From Astrocystis sublimbata (lineage: Eukaryota; Ascomycota; Sordariomycetes; Xylariales; Xylariaceae): a stretch of DNA of 64,000 nt. The translations under genes and the position numbers were made by a program. Positions within the stretch are counted from its first letter, which is position 1; each line of letters begins with the position of its first letter. The notes under the pieces were generated by a model that saw nothing but the letters and a program-made list of their open reading frames with translations, did no database searches and was not told the DNA's origin. Of this stretch, positions 11,028-21,860 are shown in pieces. The DNA is taken from NCBI GenBank assembly GCA_022453515.1, contig JAJNNY010000029.1, positions 1-64,000 of the forward strand, given 5' to 3'.

Positions 11028-12781
11028 GGCTCAGGTGTGACGGTGTTCTTATCGACTTCTCTCTCGCAGGTGTCGGTCAACAATCGGAGGAAGAAGGCAA
11101 GTGTGCTGTGCAGTCGAAGTGATATTTAGGCTGCCGCAATACCGTTGTTGTGTTATCGATCGACACCCTGAACCACAGCTATCAACCAGCTTTGGGCGAA
11201 CAGGAACTTTTCTGCGGGCGTCCTGGCCACCGTAGGTAGGAGTGTGCATCAGCCACATTGCCCCTCCATGACAGCAAGCTTTCTGTGGCTGCAGCTCCAG
11301 CCAGGCAATGGAAGTGCCCCCGTAGGTGCCTACTTAGCGCAATCATCATGCTACTTAATCAGGTTAATTAATTGAGGATGCCAAGCACATAGGTCGTACC
11401 TAATAGTACCCGCGACTCTATCCCCCACATACCTATTACAACATCAAAAAGCTCTGTGAGAACTACATACATATTATACCTTGATAGGTATACAGATTTT
11501 ACAAATTGGAATCTGGTATTTGGTTCTAGCCTTTCGTTCCTCGATTGTTCAATTGGGAGTAAGGCGGTTCACTGCAGCAGTGCTATGGCACTTTATGCCT
11601 GTGCTCGACGCGAAGGGCTGATCGCCATTGTATGTGGGAGGGTACAATCGGATTTTAACGACTGCAGGCTTGCGAAATTCGACAAATTGCCTCGGATAGA
11701 GAGAGGTATATCATTCCAGGATCTATCGCCTGGCCACCGCCCTCTTCGGATCAATTGAATCGTATAGAAGAGTCATGACGAAGAAAACGGCCTCAAAACG
11801 TTAGGTACTCGGTCCTCCTTTTCCACCAGAGAAAGCTCACCTGAGCATCTGCCTGTTCAGCTGCCACCTCTTCCGCGTTTGACCCGTCCTGGACAGCTAG
11901 GACACCATTGATGTTCTCGATCGCACGTGTCAAGATTGTCTTGACCGATTCTTCTCGTCTGTATGCCCCTGCAGTTGTCTCGCTGACCTGCATGTTGGGC
12001 GAGATCGAAGATACCCTCGACACTACTGTCCGTGGCGAGACCACCCCTCATGCAAACGTCAAATAACTCGTCACATCACAGCATGCAGGTGTATTGCTCG
12101 GTTATGTTTCGGCGGGCAGTGCTTTCAACTGGATTAGCGTGAACAACGTTCGGAGCCCGTGACAACGACGAGTGCAATTACTCAGTACAGTAATAACGCA
12201 GAAATCCCTGCCTTTTGATGCCGGCGTATCTTGGATACTCCTGCTCGAGGATTGCTGGGGTTGTATGGATCATTCACAACCAATGAATTCAACACCGACA
12301 ATATGGCCCTAAGGTTATTGCTGCAGCCTGCTCCCAACTTTCCCCTCGATGGCCGGAATCACCAAAGGGCGACCCCCGGCGACCACGACAGTGACCGCAA
12401 CCGCAACCGCGCGCCACATGATACACAATACCTCACTCTCAAACAGCAAAAGCAATAAGCGAATGCATGTTGGTACTTTCGATGCGGGGCAGTGCACCAC
12501 TCACCAATGGGAGCTCAACCTGACGAACGCCGCAATTTATAGATAGAATATGCCTGGCATGTCGGTTGCCTCTTGTGTAGTTTGGACTGCAAATGATAGG
12601 CGAGGTAGGTATCATAAGTTGAGGGTTACACCCTGTTTGAGAAACCTTCGTAGTCCACCAAGCTTGCAATACCTATCTCGCCTGTTGCTCTCATTGAACA
12701 TCATTCCACCTACACACCTGAACCCTGTGCTCTAGACCGAGTCTTTTTGTGGTATGTTTCGATTGATAGGACCGACTCATA
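11028..12781. other. Intergenic, one weak open frame
   Basis: No recognised gene. A minus-strand frame at about 11838-12044 reads like protein (VKTILTRAIENINGVLA) and ends at a possible donor GTGAGC, but I found no partner exon, so it may be a gene relic or chance. Confidence 0.45.
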
Positions 12782-15700
12782 ATGACATTTGTAAGTTCTC
12801 CCGCCACATGCACATAGCTACCCACTAGGTGACACTGCGTCGCTGACTCAATGTAAGAGTTTCGATTCGACACCGAGTGATGGCGTCTTGCCCGGAGGGT
12901 CTTCCTCGGATGCTACCCGCTATCGGGGATCAGGCCAGCAAGAGGACGGACCGTCAAATGTATTTGGCCTGAGCAGTTCTGCTTCTAGGAATACCCCTTT
13001 ATTTGGACAGTCTTCCTCGAATCCCGATACCCCCTTTTCCTTCCAACGTGTTTCGCCTACCCATCCACCGGCTAAAGAGAAGGCATTGTTCGGCGCCTCC
13101 TCCGCACACGCCCGTCAGAGCCGGGGGTCGAGCTCACAAGCCGGTGAAACCTCGAATATATTTAGTTCCGCGAGTTCTAGTACCGGGGGGGCTACGTTGT
13201 TTGGCCGATCCCCGTCCCAGGCCGAAAGCATATTTTCTTTCCAGAATGTCTCGCCCAGCGTTCAACCTCCGGATAGAAACCCTTTATTCGGCGCAACTTT
13301 TAGAGATTCCAATACCAGTCGAGTAACAACACCGCAGAATGACCGTTCACCCATCATATTCGCCCAACCCTCCCGGCATTCTAGTACCAGTTGGCTATCA
13401 AGCCCGCGGAACAGCAGTATAGCCAATACCTCGAGCCCCCAAACCTCTGGAGTCCTGCTATCTCGGACCGGCTCCGCCAATGCCGACAGCAGCAGGGACC
13501 TCAGGTCTCATGACTGTCCGTTCTACTTCAACATAGTTGGCTCACAGTCGAACACGAGTTCCCCTTTCTCTCCCCCATGGCTACCGGCTTCAAGCTCGAC
13601 GACAACTAGTGGAGACAGGATTCTGACTCCACGGACCGATTCCAGAAGTCCGTTCAGTACATTCGCAAGTGAACTTGACCTGAACGCGTCACCTGGCCCC
13701 TCGAGTCAGAGCCCCAGCGTCGACCAACCTCAAGTTCATCAATCCATTGAGCAACAAGACGATGGGCCCAATACTCCAGCATCATTCCGAAACAGGCCTC
13801 GGAGTCGAACGGATCGCTCGTTCACATCGCAGACCCCAAGCGCGCATGGCCGGATCCCGTCCGTATCTTTATCGCCGCCGGAACAATGTCGAGGAAGCGG
13901 GCTCGACGACATTAGCAGTGTAGACAGAGAATTAGCTCGGCTTCGCCTCTCTACCTCCACTTCTGCTTTCACCTCCTCTACTGCATCCCGACCCTCGAAT
14001 ACCATCACCAATATAGAAACGGACATGAACAGGGGCGCCATGGCAGTGCCAGCAGCCTTGAATAATCTAAACTGCGAGCGCTCTTCCTCAGGCCTCCTAA
14101 CACCCAGTCTCGGGTCTCGATCTCCACTCGACAACGATAACGACGACGCCGTTCTGGCTCCCAGCTCTAATATGCGCATTCCCTCACCGTCGCTCACTCC
14201 ATCAGAGCCCCCATCCAACCACATCTCCACACCAATGAGTGATGAGACGTCCGTCACTCGTAACACTGGCATTCAAAACTTGGACACCCATCTTCAGAGA
14301 TTACGGCTATCAGCATCCAGTCCAAGGGACTTGCTTGGCATAGCCGATCCACTGCAAGAAGTTGTCACAGGCCGCGACAGCCGCGTTGTCTCACACCTCG
14401 AGGCGAGGCCTCAGGACTCGACAAGCCTATCGCCGAGACAATCCGGTGAACGCCGCAGGCGGTCAAGCTCGCGCAACATCACCAAGAGACATGACGTTGG
14501 AGACGAGGCTCCGCCTAATGATCGTTTTAACAACCCTGAATTCCAGCGAGTCTTTGGGGATGCGAAAAGGCTAATGCGTGAACTGGTTGATATGCTCGGT
14601 AGTAGTACAGTGCATAGCCAACCGGATTCGGTTTTGCAGCGCCTTTATGACGAAACTCAAGAACTGGCACGCTTTCAATGTCCACCTTCGCGCACCGTAG
14701 GATTCATCGGAGCCTCTGGTGCTGGTATGGCTCTTCTATAGCCTACTTGCCGAGTCTAGCTAACCAGGTGTCACCCTTTTAGGCAAAAGTAGTCTTATTA
14801 ATTCACTGCTCGATTATAAGGACTTGGTCCGAACAGTAAGTCATGGCCATTGAAGAATTGGGCTCATAAACTGACCATGCATGAATAGAGCGGTGGCGGT
14901 GTAGCCTGCACCTGCGCCGTCATAGAATATCATTTCTACGCAGAGAGAGGGTTTGCAATTGACATTGAATGGTTCTCTGAGGATGAGATGATGGCGCAGC
15001 TCCAAGCTCATCTCAAAGACTACAGACACTTTCACCTGAACCGGAATTCGCTAGACTCAGAAAACTCCAACGATTCGTCATTCAAAGACTTTGAAGACCG
15101 AGCCAAAATTGCTATAGACACCTTCCGAGCTGTGTTTGATGACCTGCATGTCAATCATCCTCTATTAACTTCCCGTGCTGAAGAGGATGTCCTTGAATTG
15201 TTCGGACATTGGGTGCGGAAACCAGATTCTGCCAAGGTCAACGGGAAGCAAAGGGGACTGATTGATGATGAATGTTCTGCACGCTTAATAGAACTCACAT
15301 CAGAGAACGCAGCCGAGTCTGGCCCAGCTACATGGCCATGGATCAAGAAGATAAAGTACACAATACGTTTCATCCGTCATTGTTATCGCGCTAACAGACC
15401 TTCGAAAGGGTGTACTCAAACGCTACTATCTTAAGCAAGGGACTTATCCTAGTAGACCTTCCTGGTAAGTTCGCTAACAGCTTGAAAGTTGGCTTAGGTT
15501 CTCAGCTGCCTAGTTTCTCGCTAATTAGGAATCCAACAGGCCTCGAGGACTCGAATGCAGCACGTCGAAATATTACAGAGAGATATCTTAGGAAGTGCGA
15601 TGAAATATTCATCGTGTGTATTCGGAATCGTGTGGCAACAAATGAGGGTGTCAAAAACATCGTTGAACTTGCTGAAAACGCCAATATACCCAATGTTAGC

Positions 15701-17737
15701 ATTGTTTGCACCAAGGCAGATGTAAGATCTCCACACTTCGTGGCCAATAATTTTCACTTACAAGATAAAATAGACATACAACGACCCTCTAGAAGCGCAA
15801 CGGGATTCCCCGGGTTTCCAGGCCAATTCAATTGCACGAAAAGTCAAGGTAAAAGATCAACTCGCGTTGGAGGGGAAAGAACTCGAAGAGGAATTAAGGG
15901 AATATGAGCAAGTTATACAAGAAATGGGCTACGAGGGGCTGACCGAGGAGCAAAGTCGTGACCTCAATCAACTGAATGGAAGAGTCAGGGAGATCAAGTA
16001 CGTCTCGCCAGCTGAAATCCCGTGCAGGCCATCTTCATCTTAACATTGTTGTGTACAGGAGACGTCTAACCGAGCTTGAGTTCGAGTAAGTCTATTGAGA
16101 GAACAATCCATGTGAAGGGGCAGTCCTAATCAAGAAAATAGTCTACAGCAATTTCTGATTACCATAGGTAACACATCGGTCCAAAGCGAACTCAATGCTA
16201 AGTACGGACATCGATTTCCTAATAACACACTGAAAGTGTTTTGCGTGAGCAACACGATATACTGGGATAAGCGAGAAGCTTCAAAGGATGCCGCTATGCG
16301 GCATCTCATACTTAGTGGCATCCTAGCTCTTAGGGAGCACGGTATGGCAATGGTGTCGCAGAGCCAGTATGCTGCGGCAAAGAAATACATGTGCAACGAC
16401 ATCAGTCTGCTGCTAAGAAAGCTTGGGCTTTGGGTCCAATCCGGCCAGGGATCGTTGAGTGCAGAACGAAAACATCATGTGCGAAACACGTTGGCTACGG
16501 TGGAGAGAAAGCTTCAGATGGTCTGAGTACCCAGTGTCCCTTGATGAACTTAGGCTGATGTTTAGGTTGACCAGGACCTATGCGGACACTCATCTGAGCT
16601 GCAAAATATAGCTCAAGCATGTAAAGTAGAATTCCGCACGAAGATCTACCCACTACAACGTGAGTGATTCAATATCGTCATAGGCTGTAGATTCTAATCA
16701 GTTATAGTTAGTCGTGTGGCCACTTGGAGTGCAGCTGGTCGCCAAGCAAGCCAGAACTGGACTCTTGTAAGTTAGAGATACCTGATGCTGTCAGATATGG
16801 AACTAATTCTGCCTCAACAGTTGCATCACTGTAAGTGGACTAACAATTTGTCGCAACCTTTACTGACAGGTAAGCGTCATATGACGCCTTCTGTCGAAAA
16901 TTCGGCACTCACTGCGTGAAAGCTGAGGGCTCTCGATCCTGGAACAAAGAGATCATTGAGGAGATGGTGAAAGATCTGACTCCCTTCTGGGACGACCTGA
17001 ACATGAGCATAGCGGAGACCAATGAGGATGTCCTCAACGAGGTCGATGTTCTCTTCGACTCGGCATCTGAATTCTTGGGTATGTTCAAAGTCCGAAGCAG
17101 TGAGAGTAATTGACAGTTCTCAGATAACAACTTGGATCACTCGTCTGACAACCCTATCACCCTGACCTCTACACTTGGGTTACACAAACAACGACTGAAT
17201 GATCATATTGAGACCATTCTTGTCGAGTTTCAAGGAAATCTTCGGTAAGTAGCCACTTGCTTGGTTTTAGAAGCTTGTCTAACTGCTCAGGACGCTTCGT
17301 ACGGACGCATTGTCTGGTCTCCGCAGTTCGTACATTGGACAAGCAATGGAAACAGCATATAAGCGTGCTGGATATGAAAGCGGTAAGTTCTTCTGTGCTG
17401 CCCATGACCTGTGCAATAACTCATCGGAATAGGCAGCGGTAGGCACGCTCGTCAGAAATCCATCATTAACGCCGCCGTTCGACGCGATGACCTTTTTGCG
17501 GACCTATTGAGAGAATTCCAAACAGAATTCAGGAAACAAGCCGACAATACGCAGAATCTCATCCGAGACGCCATTTGCTCGCATCTCGACAACATCAGGG
17601 ATACCTTCAACATCGTTCGAGAAGAGAATGCTGCGACGGAATGTGAAAGCGATCCGGCATTTAGAAAGCGGGTCGAGCAGGGCGTCAAGGCGATACAAGA
17701 CGAAATGGAGAAGATAAAACGAAGTTTACTGTCTTGA
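12782..17737 (+). CDS. FG-rich N-terminus fused to SLIP-GC-like large GTPase
   Basis: Sixteen exons inferred: 12782-12790, 12858-14724, 14783-14835, 14889-15355, 15409-15464, 15540-15721, 15774-15997, 16059-16085, 16142-16520, 16566-16659, 16708-16766, 16821-16830, 16875-17078, 17124-17244, 17291-17382, 17433-17737; 1382 residues with consistent phase. The first ~150 residues hold five FG dipeptides (NVFG, PLFG, ALFG, TLFG, PLFG) and two FSFQxVSP units in a Ser/Thr-rich context, like FG nucleoporins. Residues ~160-600 are Ser/Pro-rich and probably disordered. A P-loop GASGAGKSS starts near residue 621, followed by DLPGLED (G3, about 814) and TKAD (G4, ends at 878), then a helical charged C-terminus. 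The GTPase resembles nuclear GTPase SLIP-GC and dynamin-like fungal relatives. The first exon (MTF) and the 10-nt exon 12 are the weakest parts of the model. Function unknown; nuclear-pore association is only an inference. Confidence 0.7.
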
Positions 17738-18279
17738 TCAAGATTGAGCATCTAGAACTGGAATCATAATTATATTCCCTCGGTTAGGTAGTAGGCTGCC
17801 GGGAAAGTAGACGAGCTGAGACTGAGCCAAAGTACTAGCAAGTACCACCCTCACCACCAGGTACCTACAGTTGTGCTAAGCCCAATGTTTTGTGCGCTAC
17901 AAGGTGTCCCTCCCTCCACTAAGTGCCCCGCGCGGAACCCATTCGGTCGGTGTCTTGTAGGTGTATGTATGTCTCTCCCTACAAGGCTCACTCGAGTGGA
18001 ACGATGGCATTCAATCGAGGCAGCTCGAACTTGGAGTTTCAAATATCCATTTGTCTACCTATATCCTCCATTTCCACACAAAAGGTAGGTATGCGTCATA
18101 GCGAAAGAGGAATTTATCTTTGACAGATGACTGTGATATTATGCCTGGCAATTTCTAATTTCATGTATCCTCGACTATTCTCATGCCGTGGGAACTCCAC
18201 TGCAGGTGGTAGGTATCCGATTCGCTCGCTCTCATAATAACAGCTCCTTCCGACCTCCATACATTCGGAATATCTCATA
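17738..18279. other. Convergent intergenic region
   Basis: Between two convergent genes. I see no gene or repeat of note. Confidence 0.6.
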
Positions 18280-19167
18280 TCAGCCGAACCGCCGCCATTG
18301 GGTGTCCGAGTTTCCAGACACGGGCGCTTCGGGGCCGGGCAGAACCTCCCGCAGCATATCGTTGATGTCCTTGCCCGACACGCTCCGTGCATCCTCCCAC
18401 TGTTTCGGATAGCCCAAACTACACTCCTCGTAACGGACGCCATCCTTCCAATCCGTGCGGCGGATGTGTAGATGCCCCGAGACGACAGCCTTGGCGTTGA
18501 ACCGTTTAGGCCAGTCCTCGGTCAGCTTGGTGCCGCACCAGAGACTGAAGCGCGGGATCAGCGGAAGGAAGACGAGGTCCTCGCGCAGCGGCCAGTGGTT
18601 CGCGATGACCAGAGGCACACCCGGGTGCCGGGCCACGGCCTCCTCCAGCTTCTTCTCCGCCTTGGGCACGAGCACCCGACACCACTCGTCCAGCGATGCA
18701 TGCGGATCGGGGTGTAATATGAACTCGTCCGTGGCCACAATGTCGGCCTCCTCGGCCCACTTGAGTGCGCGCTCGCGGGGGATGTCCGCAGGCCGGAAAC
18801 TGTAGTCGTAGAGCGTGAAGATGGGCGCGATGAGCGCCGGCCCGCCCTCGCCCTCCCACAGAAAGAAGTCGTCCTCGGGAGTGTGCACGCCGAACCGGCG
18901 CGCTATCTCGACGCATTCTTCGTACTTCTTCTCCCCGCGCGGTTCTTTCCGCGGCGGCATCGTGTACAGCTCATGGTTCCCCGGGCACCAGAACACCTCT
19001 TTGAAATTGTCCTTGGCGACGCTGAAGGCCAGCTCGAGGTGCTCGGCCTTCTCGCCTACATCCCCGCAAAGTATCAGCCCGTCCTGCGGGTGCGGCTCAA
19101 GTGCTTGTAGCGCGGTCTTGTTGTACGCATAGCCGAGGTGAATGTCTCCTATGGCGTAGAGTTTCAT
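18280..19167 (-). CDS. Calcineurin-like metallophosphoesterase, actinobacterial type
   Basis: A single uninterrupted exon of 295 residues. The five metal-binding blocks of the family are all present: GDIH (Asp8, His10), CGDVGE (Asp36), PGNHE (Asn64, His65), ANHWP and SGHLHIR. The layout (GNHELYT, then TPEDDFFLWEG, LYDYSF, DEFILHPDP, WCRVLVP, SLGYPKQW) strongly resembles small cytosolic phosphoesterases of Streptomyces and related bacteria, as I remember them. It is likely to hydrolyse a phosphoester with two bound metals; the substrate cannot be told from sequence. There is no signal peptide or membrane segment. It is intronless and more GC-rich than the flanks, which fits ancient transfer from bacteria but does not prove it. 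Confidence 0.85.
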   Translation of the reverse strand: MKLYAIGDIHLGYAYNKTALQALEPHPQDGLILCGDVGEKAEHLELAFSVAKDNFKEVFWCPGNHELYTMPPRKEPRGEKKYEECVEIARRFGVHTPEDDFFLWEGEGGPALIAPIFTLYDYSFRPADIPRERALKWAEEADIVATDEFILHPDPHASLDEWCRVLVPKAEKKLEEAVARHPGVPLVIANHWPLREDLVFLPLIPRFSLWCGTKLTEDWPKRFNAKAVVSGHLHIRRTDWKDGVRYEECSLGYPKQWEDARSVSGKDINDMLREVLPGPEAPVSGNSDTQWRRFG

Positions 19168-20188
19168 ATTGAAATCGCCGCCAAGTTGGAATTCTAAGTA
19201 AGATGGAAGTGAGGGGTGGCTCGGTGAGTTGGGTTGAAGGATTCCAAAGGGTGAGATGAGTGGATCCGCCGGAGATGCTCGCGTGGGAGCGTCGGTATAC
19301 TATTGAGTGCGCTTTGGGACTCCGACCGACTCTACCTTAATATTGTATTCAATGACTTTCCCAGCGGAGATTTATGATTACAATCTCTAGTGACGATTAG
19401 ACGAAGACGACATAGGTAAAGCAATGACTACCTACCTACTTCAGCAGGTGACACCAAAGGAGACAACAATGTGTGGTACTGTAGTGAAGCTTATTAAGCG
19501 TAACCATCCAATGAACATTGAAAGCTATAGAACTATCAATGATATATGTTTTTTTCTCGTTCTATCTTTGCCGGATGGTTCACAGCCCTGACGACTCGTT
19601 TCCTTTCGAATTTTCTTTATTTTCGGTGTTACATACCTGTCTTCTGGTTATCTTTTGGGTTCCTTGTCTGACTTTGGGGGCCATCAAGCGATAAGTTGTT
19701 ATTCAGCGGTCAACCGCACAATGCATGTCATCACCCACGTCGGACCAAAATCCCAATCCTACCCACACCCGGTGGCGTAAGATTCAAATGAGTTCAAAGT
19801 AGGAAACTGGCCCTGCCGTGCCTGCATCAAGTCCTGCGTCGATGTAGTAGGCCGATCATCTCCAATCCAGTTTTCCTCATCTAAACGAAACTTACTTCCA
19901 CGAAGGCCAAAATAAGATGATCGTCTTGACGAACCCCCAAGCTTAATGGCGAAGTTGTGTAGGACAAGCAACATCCTACCTTGAACATGCGAGCTGTCAA
20001 CAAAGCATCATCGCAACTCCCATATTCCGAGAACTTTGAAGACCATTAATTGATCTGCTGACCCTTTGACGCCAGTGGTATTCATGGACAACCTACCATG
20101 CAACACCACTATTCACCTTCAACAACAGCTATGAAATGGATTGAAGTTTATTGGCTCTACTCCTCTCGCCTTTCTGAGCTCCCCCGTC
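19168..20188. other. Divergent intergenic region
   Basis: Shared upstream region of the phosphoesterase (minus) and the membrane protein (plus). No gene or clear repeat seen. Confidence 0.55.
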
Positions 20189-21275
20189 ATGGCTCAATAT
20201 TTCCCACCAGCTCATTTCCAGGAATGGTACCCTCAATGGAGCTCGATGGACGGTATCGTGCATGCAAATTGCAGCGCCCAATTTAATGCATATATGGAGA
20301 GCCGGTTTGATATTTGCGCTTCTCCAAGTGCGCAGTGTCTTGCTCGCCAAGTCATGGATTGCCTGCTAACCGCTGTACCAGAGACGTGGAAGGCTGACAG
20401 TAGGTTTTTTTCTTATAAATACAAGCTGTGTGTATCAATCCAAGTTCCATAGACGTAGGTAGTCTATGCTGTAGGCATCTTTAACAGTAAAAAATCCAGT
20501 GGCCGCAGCGGGAGTCCTCCTGGATCTCCTCCCGTTCATGTTAAGCCTCGTGGGATGCAGCACCCTCGAAATAAGTATCCTAGGGCTTCGAAGGCCCGTA
20601 CTCGCTTTGCTTCTCAGCGCATGCTCTCCCGCCGTGGTTCCCATCAGCGCACTTAGCAACCAGGATCCCAGCGATATCTTGAACAGGAAGCCAGGCAGTC
20701 TAGAGATGCCCATGCTCAAGGGCACCAAGAGCTTTTTGATCGTGCTGTTCGAGTATATCGTTGTACTCGGCTCGCTAGCGAATATCATTCATATCTGTTG
20801 GCAATTGGGCATCCGCACCGTCTGTAGCTTTAGCATCGACGTCGTTTTCTTCCCTCTCATCTGGGCCCTGGTACTTGTCGTCCCAATACATACACTCGGA
20901 TCCGTTGCTCTGCGTCTGCGTTGCCAGCTGAAGAAATGCAGAGAATCCGGAGGGAAGAGCCTCTGCAGCTGGACCTCCGAAGAATTCACGCTGAGTGTTA
21001 ACCAGGTCCCAGCTCAACTGATAATGCTGCCCGAATCTGTTCTCTATATCGCCGTGTCGTGGACCACAGCGATGGTCATTGTTAGACACATAGCGTTCGG
21101 CACAATCGGCTTCTCTAGCATTCTTTTGATCGGTACATCTGATGCTTTGTATGCGATTTTGCGATTCTCGGCTTCGGCGACTCTGTGTAGACTAGTTGCA
21201 GCATTCGAAATCAGCGGCATGAGGCGGTCGGTCGTGGTTCATGCGATACTAGATGTCCATCCCTACACCCGGTGA
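20189..21275 (+). CDS. Multipass membrane protein, unknown function
   Basis: Two exons, 20189-20399 and 20500-21275, give 328 residues. The donor is GTAGGT; the acceptor CAG at 20497-20499 gives WKADMAAAG, while an upstream CAG at 20485-20487 would also stay in frame and add four residues. The start is the first ATG after an in-frame stop at 20132-20134. The N-terminal ~70 residues are polar with four or five cysteines (HANCSAQ, FDICASPSAQC, MDCLL), then follow several hydrophobic segments (AAAGVLLDLLPFMLSLVGC, FLIVLFEYIVVLGS, FFPLIWALVLVVPI, VLYIAVSWTTAMVIV, IGFSSILLIGTSDAL). The segment LRRPVLALLLSACSPAV looks like a fungal family of uncharacterised membrane proteins. No enzymatic motif is visible. 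Confidence 0.65.
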
Positions 21276-21860
21276 TGGCCCAACAGTCATAACAACAGAT
21301 AGTAACAAAAGTAGTGGACAATCAATATGCAATAACTATCTAAAACCTCACCAAGCCAAAACTGTATTACAAGCAAGCTGGTTAGTTAGTATACAGATTA
21401 ATAGGTAGATAGGTAGGTAGTAAAAAGCCGACTAACGAAAGCTAAAAAGAATTGATAGAAAACAAAAAGCTGACTCCTCCCGGGATCCCCGTTTGAGTAA
21501 TGGATATTTCAACACTCCCCATTCCAACCGTACGCTCGTATCTTAAGTGTGTACGCGCAGCTGGGACGCCTCAAATACCGCTCTTTGGCGGGGCGCTACT
21601 CTCTCCTGCTGTCATCACGGATCGAACCTGGGCTTTTTAGGCGTGTACTTCAATGGCGGATTTCGGGCCTAGTGCGATTCTCCGCAATTCTTCGTCCCAC
21701 AGATGTTCGGCGCTCTAACCATTAAGCTACCGGCCTCATAATTGCTATTACGAATTTAACTGTAAAAGAAGTATATCAATACGAAATACCTCTTGAAGCT
21801 AATGGAGTTCGACACAGATTAGGTCCTAACTAGACATAGCCACAGTGCTTATGAAACAAA
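21276..21860. other. Intergenic with a tRNA-like relic
   Basis: Holds the minus-strand tRNA-like element described separately and a short GGTAGATAGGTAGGTAG run near 21402-21420. No gene seen. Confidence 0.5.
21607..21738 (-). other. tRNA-like (Pol III A-box/B-box) element
   Basis: On the minus strand the segment starts GGCCGGTAGCTTAATGG, continues TTAGAGCG, which forms a good D-arm and matches the Pol III A box, and has GGTTCGATCC, a B box, about 90 bases further on. A CTGTGGG stretch could be an anticodon loop reading GTG (His). The acceptor stem and T-stem do not pair, and the spacing is too long for a tRNA without a big intron. A tRNA relic or the head of a SINE-like element fits better than a working tRNA. 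Confidence 0.4.

Noticed and set aside
11793..12051. Minus-strand frame with VKTILTRAIENINGVLA and a GTGAGC donor
   Set aside because: No recognisable family and no second exon in phase; left as an intergenic note.
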